DNA from: Larimichthys crocea
Taxonomy: Eukaryota; Chordata; Actinopteri; Sciaenidae
Assembly: GCF_000972845.2 (NCBI RefSeq)
Contig: NC_040017.1
Location: 21,338,742 to 21,402,741 of the forward strand
Length of the DNA: 64,000 bases
Reading direction: 5' to 3'
The first letter of the stretch is position 1. Each line of letters opens with the position of its first letter. Position numbers and translations under genes: made by a program. Shown here one piece after another: positions 48,495 through 61,975 of this stretch. The notes beneath the pieces were generated by a model that saw only the letters and a program-made list of their open reading frames with translations, did no database searches and was not told the origin of the DNA.

Positions 48495-50029
48495 TAGACC
48501 TGATTCACTAATACAGTAGTAGCCTTTGTTTATAATTATATCATTGATTGGTTTAAAAGACAGTTGCAACCAAAGTCCCTAAAACATTTAAAGAAATTTA
48601 ATTGCAAATTTCTCATATTCATTTAATCAATAATTCCCATTTAGCTTTTGTTTTTGCTCCCACAAAGTTGAATTGATGTATATTTTTCCTCTTTCTCTTC
48701 TGTTTTCCCAATGGACTCTAATAAGGGCTGTTGAAGTTTGTTGAGTTTCTCTTAATGAGCTATGGGCCTTAATGGAGTCAAAGTTTTTTTCTTCATCATA
48801 AGGGGTGTTGATGTTTGTTTTGTTTGGCTTCTTATTCTTCTTTTTTTTTGTTATTCACTGCACTTTAACTTTCCTATTAAAAGTCTTGTACAACTTATAT
48901 TGTACAAATAGTTCTCCGGCTCAAAGTCCTCAGTGTAGATGGATCTCTGTGGCAGACCTTCATTAATGCTATTCATTTGTCAAGATAAGCCGATTCCACT
49001 TGTCAGATTTTCACTCAGAGTTAATTCTTTCATCTGTTCTTTGTTCCACCAGTGTACCAATTCTGGAAGAAGAAAAAAAACGGAAGAGCAGTTATGTCTG
49101 CATACATAAATATACTCCAGAGTGTACTATTTTTGATGCTTCTTTGTGAATCCGCTCTGAAGTTTTAGGGCTTTTTGCGAGAGGCCGCACCCATTTATAC
49201 CACACATTTTGCTAACTATGACAAATTATCTTCCTGTTTCATAATTTGACAAAAAAAACAACACACACACATCCATGTTCAACGTTTGGTGTCAAGACTA
49301 CCGTAGATGAGCAACAGTCACAAGCACCAGGACAGCTCTAACAAGTGTCGAGTTTGAGTTTACATCCGTATTCAAGCTGAAGAAACAACCATCGTTCATT
49401 CCTCACACAGACTTTTAGTTCCCCGTGCTCTTTTCTGCATTCTGATCTCATTTAGTTCTGACAGTCCATGATGCTCGCATAAATTTAATTGGTCATTGTA
49501 AAGCCTGCGCCCTCTCTCTGCATTTCTTCTATCCTCCGAGGCACAACACATGCCAGCTCTCATTAGCACAGAGCTGCTGTTTACAAAAAAGGTTCAACAC
49601 CTATCTTCTTTGACTTCGTGCTTTAATGTGCCTTGATGTTACAGCATAACAATGATGCAGCTTCAGGCCGAGGGAGTTAACTAGTGAAATGTATGGACAC
49701 ATCAGCTCAGCGCTGATTGTGCTGGGACTGAACTTTGCTCTGTCCGTCATGAAGCATATGGATTTTTTTTTTACACAAGGAAAGCTCCCGTCCATTTAAT
49801 GGAAGCATGGTAGCTGCATGCATGCTACTCTACTGTCTCCTTGTATGAAGGCTGAGAGTGTCATTATCATGTGGGCGCATGACACAAAGCATAACTTTCG
49901 TATTTTCTTCAGGCGCAGAGATTCATAAACAGGATCATTATTTCTGAGTTGTAAACAGGATAATTACTGGAATTGTCGGTTTATGCAACCATAAAGCCTG
50001 TTTCATTCCCAGTTTGGCAGCAGTCTAGT

Positions 50030-50180
50030 CAAATTAAATTGTATTTATATAGAAAAATCATAAATCACAATTTCCCTCAGGGGGTTTTACAATCAGCATT
50101 GAACAAGATTCAGCACCCTCTGTCCTTAGACCCTCAGTTTGGATAAGGAAAACTTTAGGAGCCACAGAGGAGGGAAAATC
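50030..50180 (-). mobile_element. Teleost retroposon 3' end, reverse-strand copy
   Basis: On the minus strand the order gattttccctcctctgtggc, ttttccttatcc, gagggtctaaggacagaggg and then a ccctgagggaaattgtgatt end matches the copy at 7201-7432, with more divergence and an eroded tail. Confidence 0.7.
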
Positions 50181-50459
50181 ACATTGTATATAAATTTTGA
50201 TGTAAAAATTTCTGATATATTGGAAATTATAAAAAAAAGAAGCAAATAACAGATCCAGGAGGTGATTAAACAGCTTCAGGTGTTGCCGAGTGGGACGTGA
50301 GGCATTGAAACCCCCTCCATGATTGCATGTATTGATTCAACTAAATCTAACTGAATGGTCATTAATAATTCAAGTAAAAAAGTGTGGAGACAAACTCCAA
50401 TATCTAAACAGAATGTTTGTGTTTATTGTTATCATATAAACTGCCTTTGTCAGTTTGAA

Positions 50460-50780
50460 TTTGCTCACTTTATATTTAAACTCTGAGTTTCCTCTTGGGG
50501 GGGAAAAAACTCCTCCGGACGCTCCACTGTTACATCTCTCTTAAAAGAGAGATGACATGTTGTGATTGGTCCTGATTGTTTCCGGCTTCTAACACGCTCA
50601 CTGATAATGTACTGTGTACAATAGCTCCTGTCTAAATCTGCCTGCGGACATGAGATTTGGTTTCAACTGTTGATAAATCCTGATTGGTGCATTTAAGTAC
50701 GTGACAAAACCTTTTTCTCGCTGAAACCCGCCCACTTCATACCAATAAGAAGAGCTGTGAAAAAAATATATATAAATACA
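50460..50780 (+). repeat. Two-copy dispersed repeat (aaatcctgattggtgca), copy A
   Basis: The block containing aaatcctgattggtgca at about 50677-50693 and gctgaaacccgccc further on recurs in reverse near 58960-59030. It also contains a short perfect hairpin, catctctctt (50533-50542) with aagagagatg (50545-50554). The family is not one I can name. Confidence 0.5.
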
Positions 50781-53700
50781 GAAATGTCTCCCTTTTAAAT
50801 AACCTGTACTGTTCTGGCTTTGATGAAAGAAGTTGTGTTCATGAAGTACTTCAGCTCTTATAACAGGAAGACGGTTGAGAGAATTAGTTTTTGGCCTTTG
50901 TGTTTGTGTGGAAACAAACTAGCTTTAGATGTGCTGTTTCTAATTTCATTCAAGTGTATTTACACTCAAATTTTACATCTTTGTTTATTTGCATTCACTC
51001 AATACAATTTTATTCACCGTATGTTCATGCCAGTGAGCATTTTAAAGGTTATATAAATCTACTGTTGTTAACTTGATTTGTAAACGAACAAGCAGAAGTG
51101 GGTTTTATTTGGCACCTTCAATAACGTGTCAGAATCGATAAAACAACGCTGTAAAGCGGCTCGCTTTTGTCTTTTAAAAAAAAAATGAATTTTCAAATAT
51201 AGAACGTACGTTCCAGAGAAATTTATGAGCAAACGTCACTCTGTGGTCTAAAACTCGCCAAATGAAAAGTTCCGTTTCGTTAGCATAAGTCAAACTTAGC
51301 TCTGCATAGAAAACCTCTGAGGGAGACGGAGCTGCTGTAGTCTAAAAACAGATATCAATAAATGTAAACAGCGCTGGCCTAGGGATGTCATTAAAAAGAA
51401 TAGCATGTCTAGACCTCATAAAACCAAAACATATTGTTATTTCGAAGCGGCAGGAGTTATTGCCTGTGAGCACTAAGATGACATCCATCAATTTAGGGTT
51501 TTATTGGAAAATGTAGATAGGCTGCTTGGGAGATGTAAATGATTTACTTAGCATAAAGTTTTGCTTGAACAGGCAGGGAGATAGTGTAGTTAGTGAGGGC
51601 AGGGAAGTATGAGTGTGACAAAGGCGGTATTGAAGTAAAAGCTGATTTCCCAAGCCTGAGAGAATCGCGATCTTTGCATGAATAAATAGGCTGGACCTCC
51701 GCAGCGTGGATTATTCTGGTTGGAATATCAGTAGATTTAAGGGTTGTCAAATGGCATACATGTGTAATAGGATTCTTGTACATGATTTTCATTTTGTCAC
51801 TTGTACCCAAAATGCCATATCTTCTAAGTTTTTTTTTGTGCTGATTGTTTCTCACTGTGTGCACAAATTGCTGCTTTATCCCCTCTGCCTTTTTTTGTTT
51901 TTTTTTTTATATCATACGTTCGGGCCAATTTAACTGAACCTCTTCACATTTTGAAATCCTTTTGTATTGAATTTATAATGATATGATGGCAAATGAAAAC
52001 TTTGCCCCGTAATGACGACAGTTTATACAATAGATCTCAGAGCACAGACAAATCACTATTAACTTCATTACTGCCTGTCAGTACAGTATGACAGTATGCA
52101 ATATGTGGCGTGACAGCGACTTCGATTGATGAAATGAACATGAAAAACAATTTTTGGTGCAAGGAAGTTTGTAAAATCTCATGCTGCATTTTTATTTATT
52201 TTTGTCTTTTTTCTTACGAATGCTACAGCTCAAATGTGCCGAGCATTTGCATGCAGTTGTGTATCACTTTGACATGTTGGCCTCATCTTTCAGTAAATCT
52301 CAAATCTACATTTATTCAAATGTGTTCAGTGCGGTGGAGGTTGACACTGCATAATCCATCAAAATGTTCCATTTGAAGAGAGGGCCTGGAATTATTTGAA
52401 TCATCAGAAAGCAGCCTTGCTTGTGGTGAAGCGGTAGATATTTAGAGCAGAAGCTGTTGAAACGAAACAAAAGTCCAAAAATCTATTGGCATATACGGCA
52501 TGAAATCAGATGGCAGATAGGCTAAAGTCTTTTCTCTCCATTTTCTGACCTTGTCTGTCTCTCTTCTCTCAACAAATTATGTATTTTCTGTCAGATAGAG
52601 TAATTATTATTGTAATGACTGTCATAAATTTGTTGTCTTTTTAGAAGAAAGTCCTCATGATTAAGTATGAACACCCTAACCGGCTCGTACATCTGGCCTG
52701 AGAGTAATTTCACTGTTATTGCTGTAAACAGGATGTTTCTCCCGCATACAAGTGTTTAACAGTCAATAATAAAAACTTGAGACAGAGAGCTATCTTTACA
52801 CTCATAATTGAAGCCTTTCACGTTTTAAGCGGCAGACACAAAACGTCTGGCAACAAAGAGGCGATATGTCTCGTTTTCATATTCACCCTTTAAGATTCAT
52901 AAACTCACTTTTGTATGTATAAGTCGAGATGTCTGCGTGTTTACTCAAATATATGAGCTCCTCTTCTTTTTGTTGCACGGTGATTTTCCACTGAGTCTCT
53001 CTTTTTGCCTTAACTTACATCTTTGGTGGTGTTATTGAAGATTTCTTGCAGTAACGGGGTGCAACTTTCATATTCGAATATTGCTTAGTATAAAATATTT
53101 TGTACACAGAAATAAAATCTTGCATGCAGCAGATAGGACTGCTTTTCTCCCCTCTTTAGATTTACATATAAATGTGGACATGAAGGTAAAGCTGGCTACT
53201 ATTCTTTCTTGTCTTTTAACTTTACAGCACTGTCACATCTAATATTTAGGTTGCATATTCAATTAAAGAAGTGGTTTAAATTCTCTAGTTGTACCACAAC
53301 ATGTAAAAACTACATTTGTGTGTCTACTCCTTATTTGTCGCAGTGAGAAAAAAGTGTGCGAGATGAATATTGAAGAGAACAAAGAAGATGTTTTTTCAAT
53401 AGCTGTCTTTTCAGTGACTTCAGTCAAGGTTGCAGTTCGGTCCAACGTATTATGCGATGCTTTAATTTACACGGCTCTCAGCTCTTTACTTCACATGTGT
53501 ACAGGGGGAGTTGGGACACTTTTTTTTTCTTTTTTTTTTCTCCTCTTTGTCCGATCTCAAGGTTGGAATGTGTGGTAAGGGACTGATGTGTAAAAAATGA
53601 ATTAAGCAGCATTTTTCTGTGCTTCAGCTAAGGTCAAAACTGTACCCTTAAACTGTACCCGGTCACACAGCTGCTGTGTTTTATCAATCTAAATGGAATT

Positions 53701-53970
53701 TTGTTGATTATGAACAACTTTGCCGCCACAGAAACAATTACCAGGAAGCCATGAGATTTTTTTTCTTACCTGAAAACCAACCTTGTGTTTTCATTATCAG
53801 CTGACACATAGGATTGAACAGTGAGCATTCTCACACCAAATCCAATTGGACTTAATAAAGCAGGCAAAACATTTTGTTTAGTGCAGCCCGTGACATCCAG
53901 CCTTCTGTCAAGTCGGTGTTATTCATGGGGTAACACTTTATGATCGCTTAGAACAAGAAAAAAAAAAGTG

Positions 53971-54461
53971 TTAAAGGAAAAGTTTGACATTTCGGGTTAT
54001 TTGCTTTCATGCTGAGAGTTGGGTGAGAGGTTGATACCATTGTCATGTCTGTACGAAGTCACAGCCAGGACACAGATGGCTTAGCTTAGCATAAAGACTA
54101 GAGGGAAACAGCTAGCGTGGCTTTGTCCAAACGTTAAAAAAAAAAAATCCACCTTTCAGCACCTTTTTTTAAAAATTCATTAATTAATGTGACGTGAGAG
54201 GACAGAGCAGAGCTAGCTGTTTCCCCCCCTCTGGAGTCTTTGTGCCAAGCTGGCTCCTGTAAAAAAATCACAATATGTTTTTATACTGCAGAAACAAGAT
54301 ATAAGATCAGACAGGGCTGTTTACCTCCATTTCCTGTCTTTATGCTAAGCTGATTGGCTCTTATTTAATGGACAGATATGAGAGTGCTATCGATCTTCAA
54401 CTGTCAGCAAAAAAAAAATAAAAATAAGCACATTTCCACAAATGTCAAACTATTCTTTTAA
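53971..54461. mobile_element. Foldback pair of the gcttagcttagcataaagac family, 491 bp
   Basis: The left half is sense: ttaaaggaaaagtttgacat (53971-53990), ttgataccattgtcatgtct, atggcttagcttagcataaa. The right half is antisense and ends aaatgtcaaactattctttt (54440-54459), the complement of the left terminus with a few changes. Two antisense blocks occur (54195-54255 and 54300-54461). Together they form an inverted-repeat element with matched termini and no coding capacity. Confidence 0.65.
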
Positions 54462-55621
54462 AAGTAAAAAGGGGGAAATTTCGGGAAGAGGAGCGATTCC
54501 TCATCTATGATGGACAGATAAAATAAATGTTGTGCATACAGAGCAGAGAAAAAAACAGTAAAGTCATAATATTAGGTAAATAAGGTGCAAACATACACGA
54601 AGAGCAGACCTCTGTGGTACGACCACATGCTTTTACCTCTTGTCACCTCTTTGCCAAGGAACAGAAAGAAAGTTTTATTTTGACACATGTATTTTATCAC
54701 TTATGTATACAGTAAACATCGCTTCTGCAGAATAAAGTGATGTGTTATCTCTTTAACCTGATGACTTATAGATTAACAGCACAGATATAGATGAGTAGCG
54801 CACAGAGGGAACTTTCATGGTTACCTGGATGACACATTGAGCCCATGGCTGACAAACTGTTGAATGACAGCTGGAGGGCCCTCGGGGAAGCACCTGTCTG
54901 TCAAAAGATATTGTAAGTGTAAGTGACATTATTAGGCAAATCCTGTCACCTTGTGCTTAGGTAACGTCTAAGGTTTGAAATGATGTATTCATAGTAAACA
55001 AACTATTAGTGTGACGGGTGACATGTTTTGTCCAGTCATTATGCATAATTATGTTTAATAATTCCCTCGACACACAAGCAGACAAACCAACTGCATGTTT
55101 GTTTTTGTCTGCAGCCATCGCTCTTTCCGTTGAGTAGGTCACCTCCGAATATTCATCACCTCTTATGTCATCAACGCAGACACAATTTGCGGCACATCAT
55201 CTCACTCTTCACTCTGCGGTCGTGTATTGCCAACACAGCTTGGGCCATCAGGCGTCCACAATGGCATAATTATGGAGTATTAAACCGTCACAGCGACATA
55301 TCAGTGAGAGAAGATATGCAAAATGCCAGCGGGGCCTACTTGCTTTACCCTTACTCTTGTCAGAATGGCCTGAAAAATGGAGGTTTGTTTGCTGCTGGAT
55401 CATAATTACAATTGGTATTTATGAGACCCATCAACCCTTCAGTCAAGGGTACGCTGGATTTGAAGGTGACTCTGGGATGCATCGCATCAGACTGTGGACA
55501 TGGTGAAACAAAGCTTTCAGACAAGCTGTCTCCTCTCACCAAGCCTTTTAAATCATCATCACTCTAGCCAGCTGCATGATCGTTCACATGATATATCACC
55601 TGTTAGAGCTGCAGCATACGC

Positions 55622-55648
55622 GCCACCACCACCACCACCACCACCACC
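55622..55648. repeat. (CCA)n trinucleotide repeat
   Basis: Nine CCA units. They read as polyproline or polyhistidine in overlapping frames, neither of which has other support. Confidence 0.9.
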
Positions 55649-57363
55649 GGCCCACGGTGACAATGAGTCTGGCAGCGAGCCGCAGTCGTTTGATGATTCT
55701 GTTTCCCGTTATTAAGCTATCGCTTCCATGCTGTTGTGTTAAGTGTCACTTAAACTGCCAGTTAGGTTTAAGGGTTTTTCTCCAGGCTCTTTTTTTTTTT
55801 TGGTCCTACTTGTTGTTTTAGCGATGTGGACAGTTGGATTTTTTTCTGTGGCGTCAATCAGCTTGAAGCAGCTCGTTAGACGGAGGATTCTGACAGTGCT
55901 TTGATTCTGCTGTCCTTCCAAATGTCGTCCGGCTAAAGCTCAGCTGTCTACATTAAATCCAACCTCGGCCTCATTCGCACCCTTTCCATTCCTACTGCGC
56001 CGATGTAATAAAGTTCTCACAAGCCTAATGGCTGACAGGAAGTATGTGGACAGGTTTTACAGCAGAATTACATCAGTAATAAGATATGTGTGTTTTTTTT
56101 TCTTTTTGTTTTTTTTTGGTGGAGGTATTTTTGTCGTAGTAAAGATATAACAGGAAATGATTGGAGAGAGGAGACGGATGATGTGTGACATCAACACACG
56201 ACTGGACTCACATGATCAGCAGTTAAGACCACCAAGACACTGTGATCGGACAAGTAAAGATGGCAAATCATTAGATCATATCATTAATTGACTTTTCAGT
56301 GTTGAATTGTTGGATCCGGCGCAGGCCGTACTGAAAACTAACAAACACAGGTGCATTCAACTTGTTTTTACTTGCAAATATAAGTGATAGAGATCATTTG
56401 ATTACATTGGAAAGTCATTGGGTAACTGCACGATGGTGCCATGAGCTCCTTTTGTACAGCTGAATTTGGTTGTATCCGCGTATCTCAACTTTTAAGCTGC
56501 TAATTTTAATGTTGTGCCAACCGAAAGTGTTTGAAAAATATACCTGAAATATTATTTATTATATTTGTTTCTGGATTAATTCTGATATTTTTCCTACTGT
56601 TATCAACTCCCACGTGAGGACAAAAAACCAACGATTAACCCAGCCTCCTGACAAGCATTGCCTGATCTACTGTGGCGTATTTGTCATTGAGCTCCATTAT
56701 TGTCCAAAAACTATTAAAAACACATCAGTCACACAGTTGCCCTGGGAGACGCATCCCTTCATTGGGATATAGTTTATTTTGAGCCCATCCCAAATACATC
56801 ATCCTGCTGCTGTAAATAACAAAGCACCTAATGTGTATTAATCCGCAGCTGGAAATAGTCCCCCAACAAATGCACAGTTTACTCTTGTTTGAGTGAAGAT
56901 TTGATAAAAAAAATACAATGTGCAGCTGTTTTTGGAAACCTTTTTTTAAACAAATGAAATCATATATTCAATTTTTTTTTGCTTTCTTATAAAAATAAAG
57001 CATGTCAGCGTTATCTTCGGAGGTGATATTCACATTAAGGTGTTTACAAGAAACCTTTGTCATCCTGACACTGAATATAACAGTAGAGAATTCACCAATT
57101 AACAGAACATTATTTCTTCTTAAGGTGCTGGCTAAAGAAAAAACACGACACGACACACACCAAAAAAAAAAGAAAAAAAAAAGGTATCGTTGCCAGCATC
57201 TAACACTGGGAACAGAAATGATGATCTCAGTAGTAACAGTGGATCCTGACTGTATAAAAAGACTGTAAGATGCCAGGTTTTTTTTTTCTCCTTTGTGAAA
57301 AACAGCACCTTGTTTTTCATACTTGCAGTGTGATTTTTAAGGTTATTCTAAGCAAGTTATGAC

Positions 57364-57780
57364 ATGATACATGATCAGCTACTAGCAGGACGGCAGGGTC
57401 GTCATTTTTTTCCCCCCTCCCTTCACCTCCGTGCTTTTGTTTCTTTCTTCACTCCTCTTTATGTGCCACAGCCACTTATTACAGTTAGAGGGCAGGTGTG
57501 TGTCTGGCCTCAGCTGGGCATTATCCTGGCCCAGATTGTGTTTGGACCCCCATGTCTGTCGTATAACCTTGGCTGCTGCAGCTCCCGAAACATCAGCAGG
57601 CTACTCTTAAAGCTCGCCTTACTATTGATTAATCCACTTTGGTCTGATTTAGATATGATTAAAGGCAAAGCATCAAAGCATTTTATGGATGTAATTACTC
57701 ACTCATTAGCCATATGTTTGACAAGTATGCCTTCCTGGCATTGGAAGCATCACTATTAATCATAAACAGAGATCTGACAA
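57364..57780. other. Possible conserved non-coding block in intron 1
   Basis: Complex, non-repetitive sequence with several homeodomain-type ATTA/TAAT sites (attgattaatcc near 57623-57634, gtaattactcactcattag near 57691-57709). A 131-codon frame spans it but has no domain, so I treat the openness as chance or as constraint on DNA. Conservation cannot be judged from one sequence. Confidence 0.2.
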
Positions 57781-58269
57781 AAAAAGAAGGTGATGAGCTG
57801 ATAAAATATACAGTATATCTTGACTGAGAATCAGTAAGATTATGTTATTGATGGATTACAGAACGAGCTGTCATAAAATAGCACAGCCTTTACTTGATGT
57901 ATGACTGCCGAGAATATATTTTGGGTCATCTTTGCTGCCACCATATTTCTTCACAGACCCATGTTGCAGTCATCATTATCAGTCTGACCTGCTCGGGGAG
58001 TTTTTCTCCCCATTCAAACACCCAGATGTCAACACATACAGCTTGTTATAACTGAAACAATCTAAACAAATGATCTCACCGGCCACCTGAACATGTTTTC
58101 CACCAACCATAATACGAAGATGATACCCCCGCCGTACCCTCTCCTCCTCTCTCTCCCCCTCCAAACTAGCCACCCACTCTCCGTCTCCTGTCTTCCTGGG
58201 CGATCTCCCCAGGCTGTGAGGACAAGACAGGACAGGAGAGGATAAATTACAGCCACAGAGCCCCGGCTA

Positions 58270-58640
58270 TCTCTCATGCTTTCATTTGCACCAGCAATTA
58301 ATCAGCCATCACTAGAGAGCTCTTGCATGTCAGGCTGAGGATTTTATTAGGGATGTCCTTTATGGGCCTTAATGAGACTTATGTCTTCCTTGAGTATTTC
58401 ATTTGCTGCACATAGCCTGGCTGCCTGTAACCTTGAGGTGAGGAGCCCTTTTTTTTTTCTTTTCCCACAACAGTAAAGCTTGGCAGGGCTTTGTTACTCA
58501 CTTCTCAATGATCTTGCCTTGATTCGCTCTTTCATCCACTGCCTGCCTCCACTGTTACAAATCCTCCTGTCTTGCACTTATCTAATTTTAGATGCAATTA
58601 GGCCTGATTTGTTTTGTTTATTCTGACATTCCTCAGATTC
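58270..58640. other. Possible conserved non-coding block in intron 1
   Basis: A unique stretch with gcaattaatcagccatcact and gggccttaatgagacttatg, rich in ATTA cores and lacking simple repeats apart from a T run at about 58449-58459. Its texture resembles vertebrate developmental enhancers. This is inference only. Confidence 0.2.
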
Positions 58641-58919
58641 TTATTGAATGAGGCAAATCACCTTTCATTCCGGTGAAATGTAGAAGTAGATAGTTGCATC
58701 TCAATGACTCCTTCGTCATGATTAAAATAAAAATGTGTAGGGCGCGATCAGTCAACACATGGGCTGACAGGCTGTTTGTTATTTTTATTATCACCATTAC
58801 ATTCGGAGAGATAAAAAGAGCCGCAAAACCTATTTTCTCACACAGATCTTTTCTATAAATGATGAACACACGGTTTTCTGCCAAAGCTAGGACATTTTTA
58901 GTTATTTCACACGGGAGAT

Positions 58920-59100
58920 TTGGTGTTATCTCTGTCTCTGCTCTTCTCGTGGCTTTGACGAGGGCGGGGCTAAATTGGGGGAAGAAAAAAAAAATGTATT
59001 TCCGTGCACCAATCAGGATTTAGCATTTAGTAAGTTGTAAGTGTAAGTATAGTTTTAAGCATTGAGATTTGATTAAATAATAACGATATTTCTTTCAAAA
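58920..59100 (-). repeat. Two-copy dispersed repeat (aaatcctgattggtgca), copy B
   Basis: The plus strand shows tgcaccaatcaggattta at about 59005-59022 and gagggcggggc at about 58960-58970, the reverse of modules in the copy at 50460-50780. Similarity weakens outside these blocks. Confidence 0.45.
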
Positions 59101-61147
59101 CTTTAATTCTTGCTCGCTTTAGTCATATATAGTTGAAGGTATCGAGATATTCTGCAGCTTAAACACCTAATATTTCGAAATAGGACGATGGGTAGAGGGT
59201 GGTCTAACATTTTCTGCTTCTCTGATGGTATTTTCAGATTCTTCAAAGACTCCTCTGACCATCTGCAGGAAAAGAAAATTCTTTTTTTGAACTAATTTCC
59301 CAAGTCGCTCTTGCCCTTTTCCTTTAAGCTCAATAAAGCGAGAAATTACATATTTTCCAGCTGAAGCATTTATCACTGTATAAAACCATAAACACATGTT
59401 TACCACCAGTTGTATTGGTGTATGTCGATGTGTCTTTGCTGTGTTCCATTCTTGTGTGTTGACATTGGGTTTTTACAAAAACAGATGTCATTTCCGGCTC
59501 TGCGGATTAATCAGTCGCTTTAAAAGTCCTTTTTTTTTTCATCTAGGTTTTTTTTTAGGATTTTGGAAACACCTTCAGAACAGCGTGAGATGTTTTTAAA
59601 TGACCATCTGTGCTTGGAAAAAAGAACTGCAGGTATTTCTTTTCAGAAAATTCAGCACTTAGCTACGTGATTTCAACATCATGGTAATGAGAGCAGCAAT
59701 GTAGCTCAAAAAACAGATTTAGGGTGGCTAGTATTTCTCTGCGGATAAATCAGCATTTCTCTTTAATTACAAACCAGTGCTAACTTGCAGAATATATATA
59801 TATTTTTTAAAGAAAATACAGGCCAGCAAATGAAAAAATCTCCAACCCCCTTCGGCTATTCTCTGCTTCTATCATTGTGTAGTTGAATTTGAAGCTGACT
59901 GCACTGTTTTGTGCGCGCCCAAACATCTCCAGCTACAATCACAGTGAAAATACTCGGGAGTGGGCGTCACCCGGTTAACCCGTAACCACAGAGTCAGCCA
60001 GTAAGAGGATATGGAGGCCATCTGGTAGCATTTTTACAGTATGGTGTGGCAGTTTGCCCATGTGTGCTACAGGAAGGGTCATATGACGGTCAAGAAGGAG
60101 AGAGTCTTTTAATTCTCCAAGGAGGCAGACATGAATATTCTCAGTCCAATTTTCTGGGTCAGACGTAACCAAAGTACACGACCTGATCACATCTGTCAGT
60201 GGGGTTGTGCACCGTGAATGATCAAACTATATGACCTTTGAAAAACTTAAATGATATCTTAGCAGTTCTTAAAGCTGCATTTGCAGTGTGTGATGAAACC
60301 ATTGAGGGGGGAGAAGTTTGGAAATTACAGTGGCTGTCCTCTTTTTCTCTTCTCTTCAAAGACACCATATGTTAATAAGTAGGACATTTTACTGGGCTGC
60401 TACAAAGTTTGAAATGGGTTTGAGGAACTGAAGCGAAACTTGAATCTGAATGTCATTATTACATAAATTAAAGAATAACAGTATTATCCATAACATAAAG
60501 GTTGGTGTGGAAAGAACACTTTCCTTTTTGAAGCATCTTCATACGTCCACTTCACTTCATTTCAGAGAGAAATATTGCACACTGTAAATCAGAATAAAAG
60601 ACACAGGCCCACCCAGACACAGAAACGAGGCATCAACCAAAACACAAAGTGGCTTTCTAAGAAAATCGAGAAAGTACAAAAGCGTGACTCCCACATAGAA
60701 ATCAATATCAATGTGCTTCCATCTCATCCTTCCACTTATGTATTTAAAAAATATATACGGACCCCACTTGAGAAAATATTTTCCCTCTTGTTATACATTC
60801 CAGTCCTTTTTAAAGAAGTGTCTTCCAGTTCCTGAGAATAATCGCTCCAATCATTATTGCCATGTGGGTCCAATCCTTCAACGAGCAGCTAACATTATTG
60901 TATATTTTACTTCACTGCATTTATCTGGCAGCTGGAGTTGCTAGTAAATTCGCACATTAAGATTTAATTTACAAACTTTTACTGCCTCTAAAATATGACG
61001 ATATGAACGGCACCTCCACCTCAACCAGCGACAGCATTAAAGTGCTTATTGCATGTTAATGCAACAGTGTTAATAATGCGTTATAAATGCGCCACACGGA
61101 TGCAGATGTATGTAATTATGTCCATTATTTTGATTATTATGCAAGTT

Positions 61148-61150
<3 letters not shown>

Positions 61151-61208
<58 letters not shown>
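61151..61208. repeat. Pure (AC)29 microsatellite
   Basis: Twenty-nine uninterrupted AC units, the longest perfect dinucleotide array in the window and likely to be length-polymorphic. Confidence 0.97.
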
Positions 61209-61211
<3 letters not shown>

Positions 61212-61454
61212 CATTTCTCGCTGACCACACATCGTTGGCCAGCTGTGTTCCCTCTTTGACAGCCAGGTGGTTCAGCCTTTGGAGAGCAGCAGCTTCAGTT
61301 AATTAAGGTTACCCATTTGGCCATTTGGATCTTGTCAATGGCTAATTTGTGGATGAAAAAGAGTCAAAGACTTTTTCTTACTCCAGCAGCTTAAGCATTT
61401 TTTTTTTCTGTTGTATTTATTTATTTATTTATTGTTTTGTTCTTCCCTAATGGC

Positions 61455-61503
61455 TCAGGCCTGTCAAGTGGAACAGGCCTGAACAGTGAACCCAGTGTTC
61501 AGA
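61455..61503. repeat. Two adjacent short hairpins
   Basis: tcaggcctgt (61455-61464) and acaggcctga (61473-61482) are exact complements with an eight-base loop. They overlap a second pair, ctgaaca (61479-61485) and tgttcag (61496-61502). No function is apparent. Confidence 0.7.
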
Positions 61504-61674
61504 CGCATAGATGGATAAAGTTTACTCTGAGAACTGCAGTAGCCGAAAATCAATATTGAACTTAGACAAGCTATTTACAGTACCTTGATAATGTTTGACA
61601 GAGGCTGAACCAGCTTTCAGTGTGCGGTTAGTATGATGAAAATCAATGGGCAAAGCATTTCATGTGGAGACTCC

Positions 61675-61975
61675 TATAGCTGCACCGACTAGTTCATTAA
61701 TCCGTTAGTCGACTATTTATAGCCATCATAATCATTTCATTCATTTTTTAAACATGCTCTAGTTCCAGGTTCTCAAATTTGAGCCTTTCTTTGTCTTTAT
61801 GTGATATTATACAGTTATCTTTGGGTATATTTGGGTCTATAGGAAGAATAAAATAAGGAATTTGAAAACATCTCCGTGGACTGTGGAGAATTAAAAAAAA
61901 AAAAAGTATTTTTACTGTTTTAACTTTTATCAGTTGAAAATCTAAAAATAATCTGTAGTTGCAGCTCAAGACACT
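61675..61975 (+). repeat. cattttctgacattttatgg / ttagtcgactaatcg family repeat, second copy
   Basis: Opens tgcaccgactagttcattaa, tccgttagtcgactatttat, passes through tctcaaatttgagcctttct, ttgtctttatgtgatattat and tatctttgggtatatttggg, and closes with ctgtagttgcagctcaag. These are the usual termini and body of a common fish repeat; the centre is partly lost. Confidence 0.65.
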
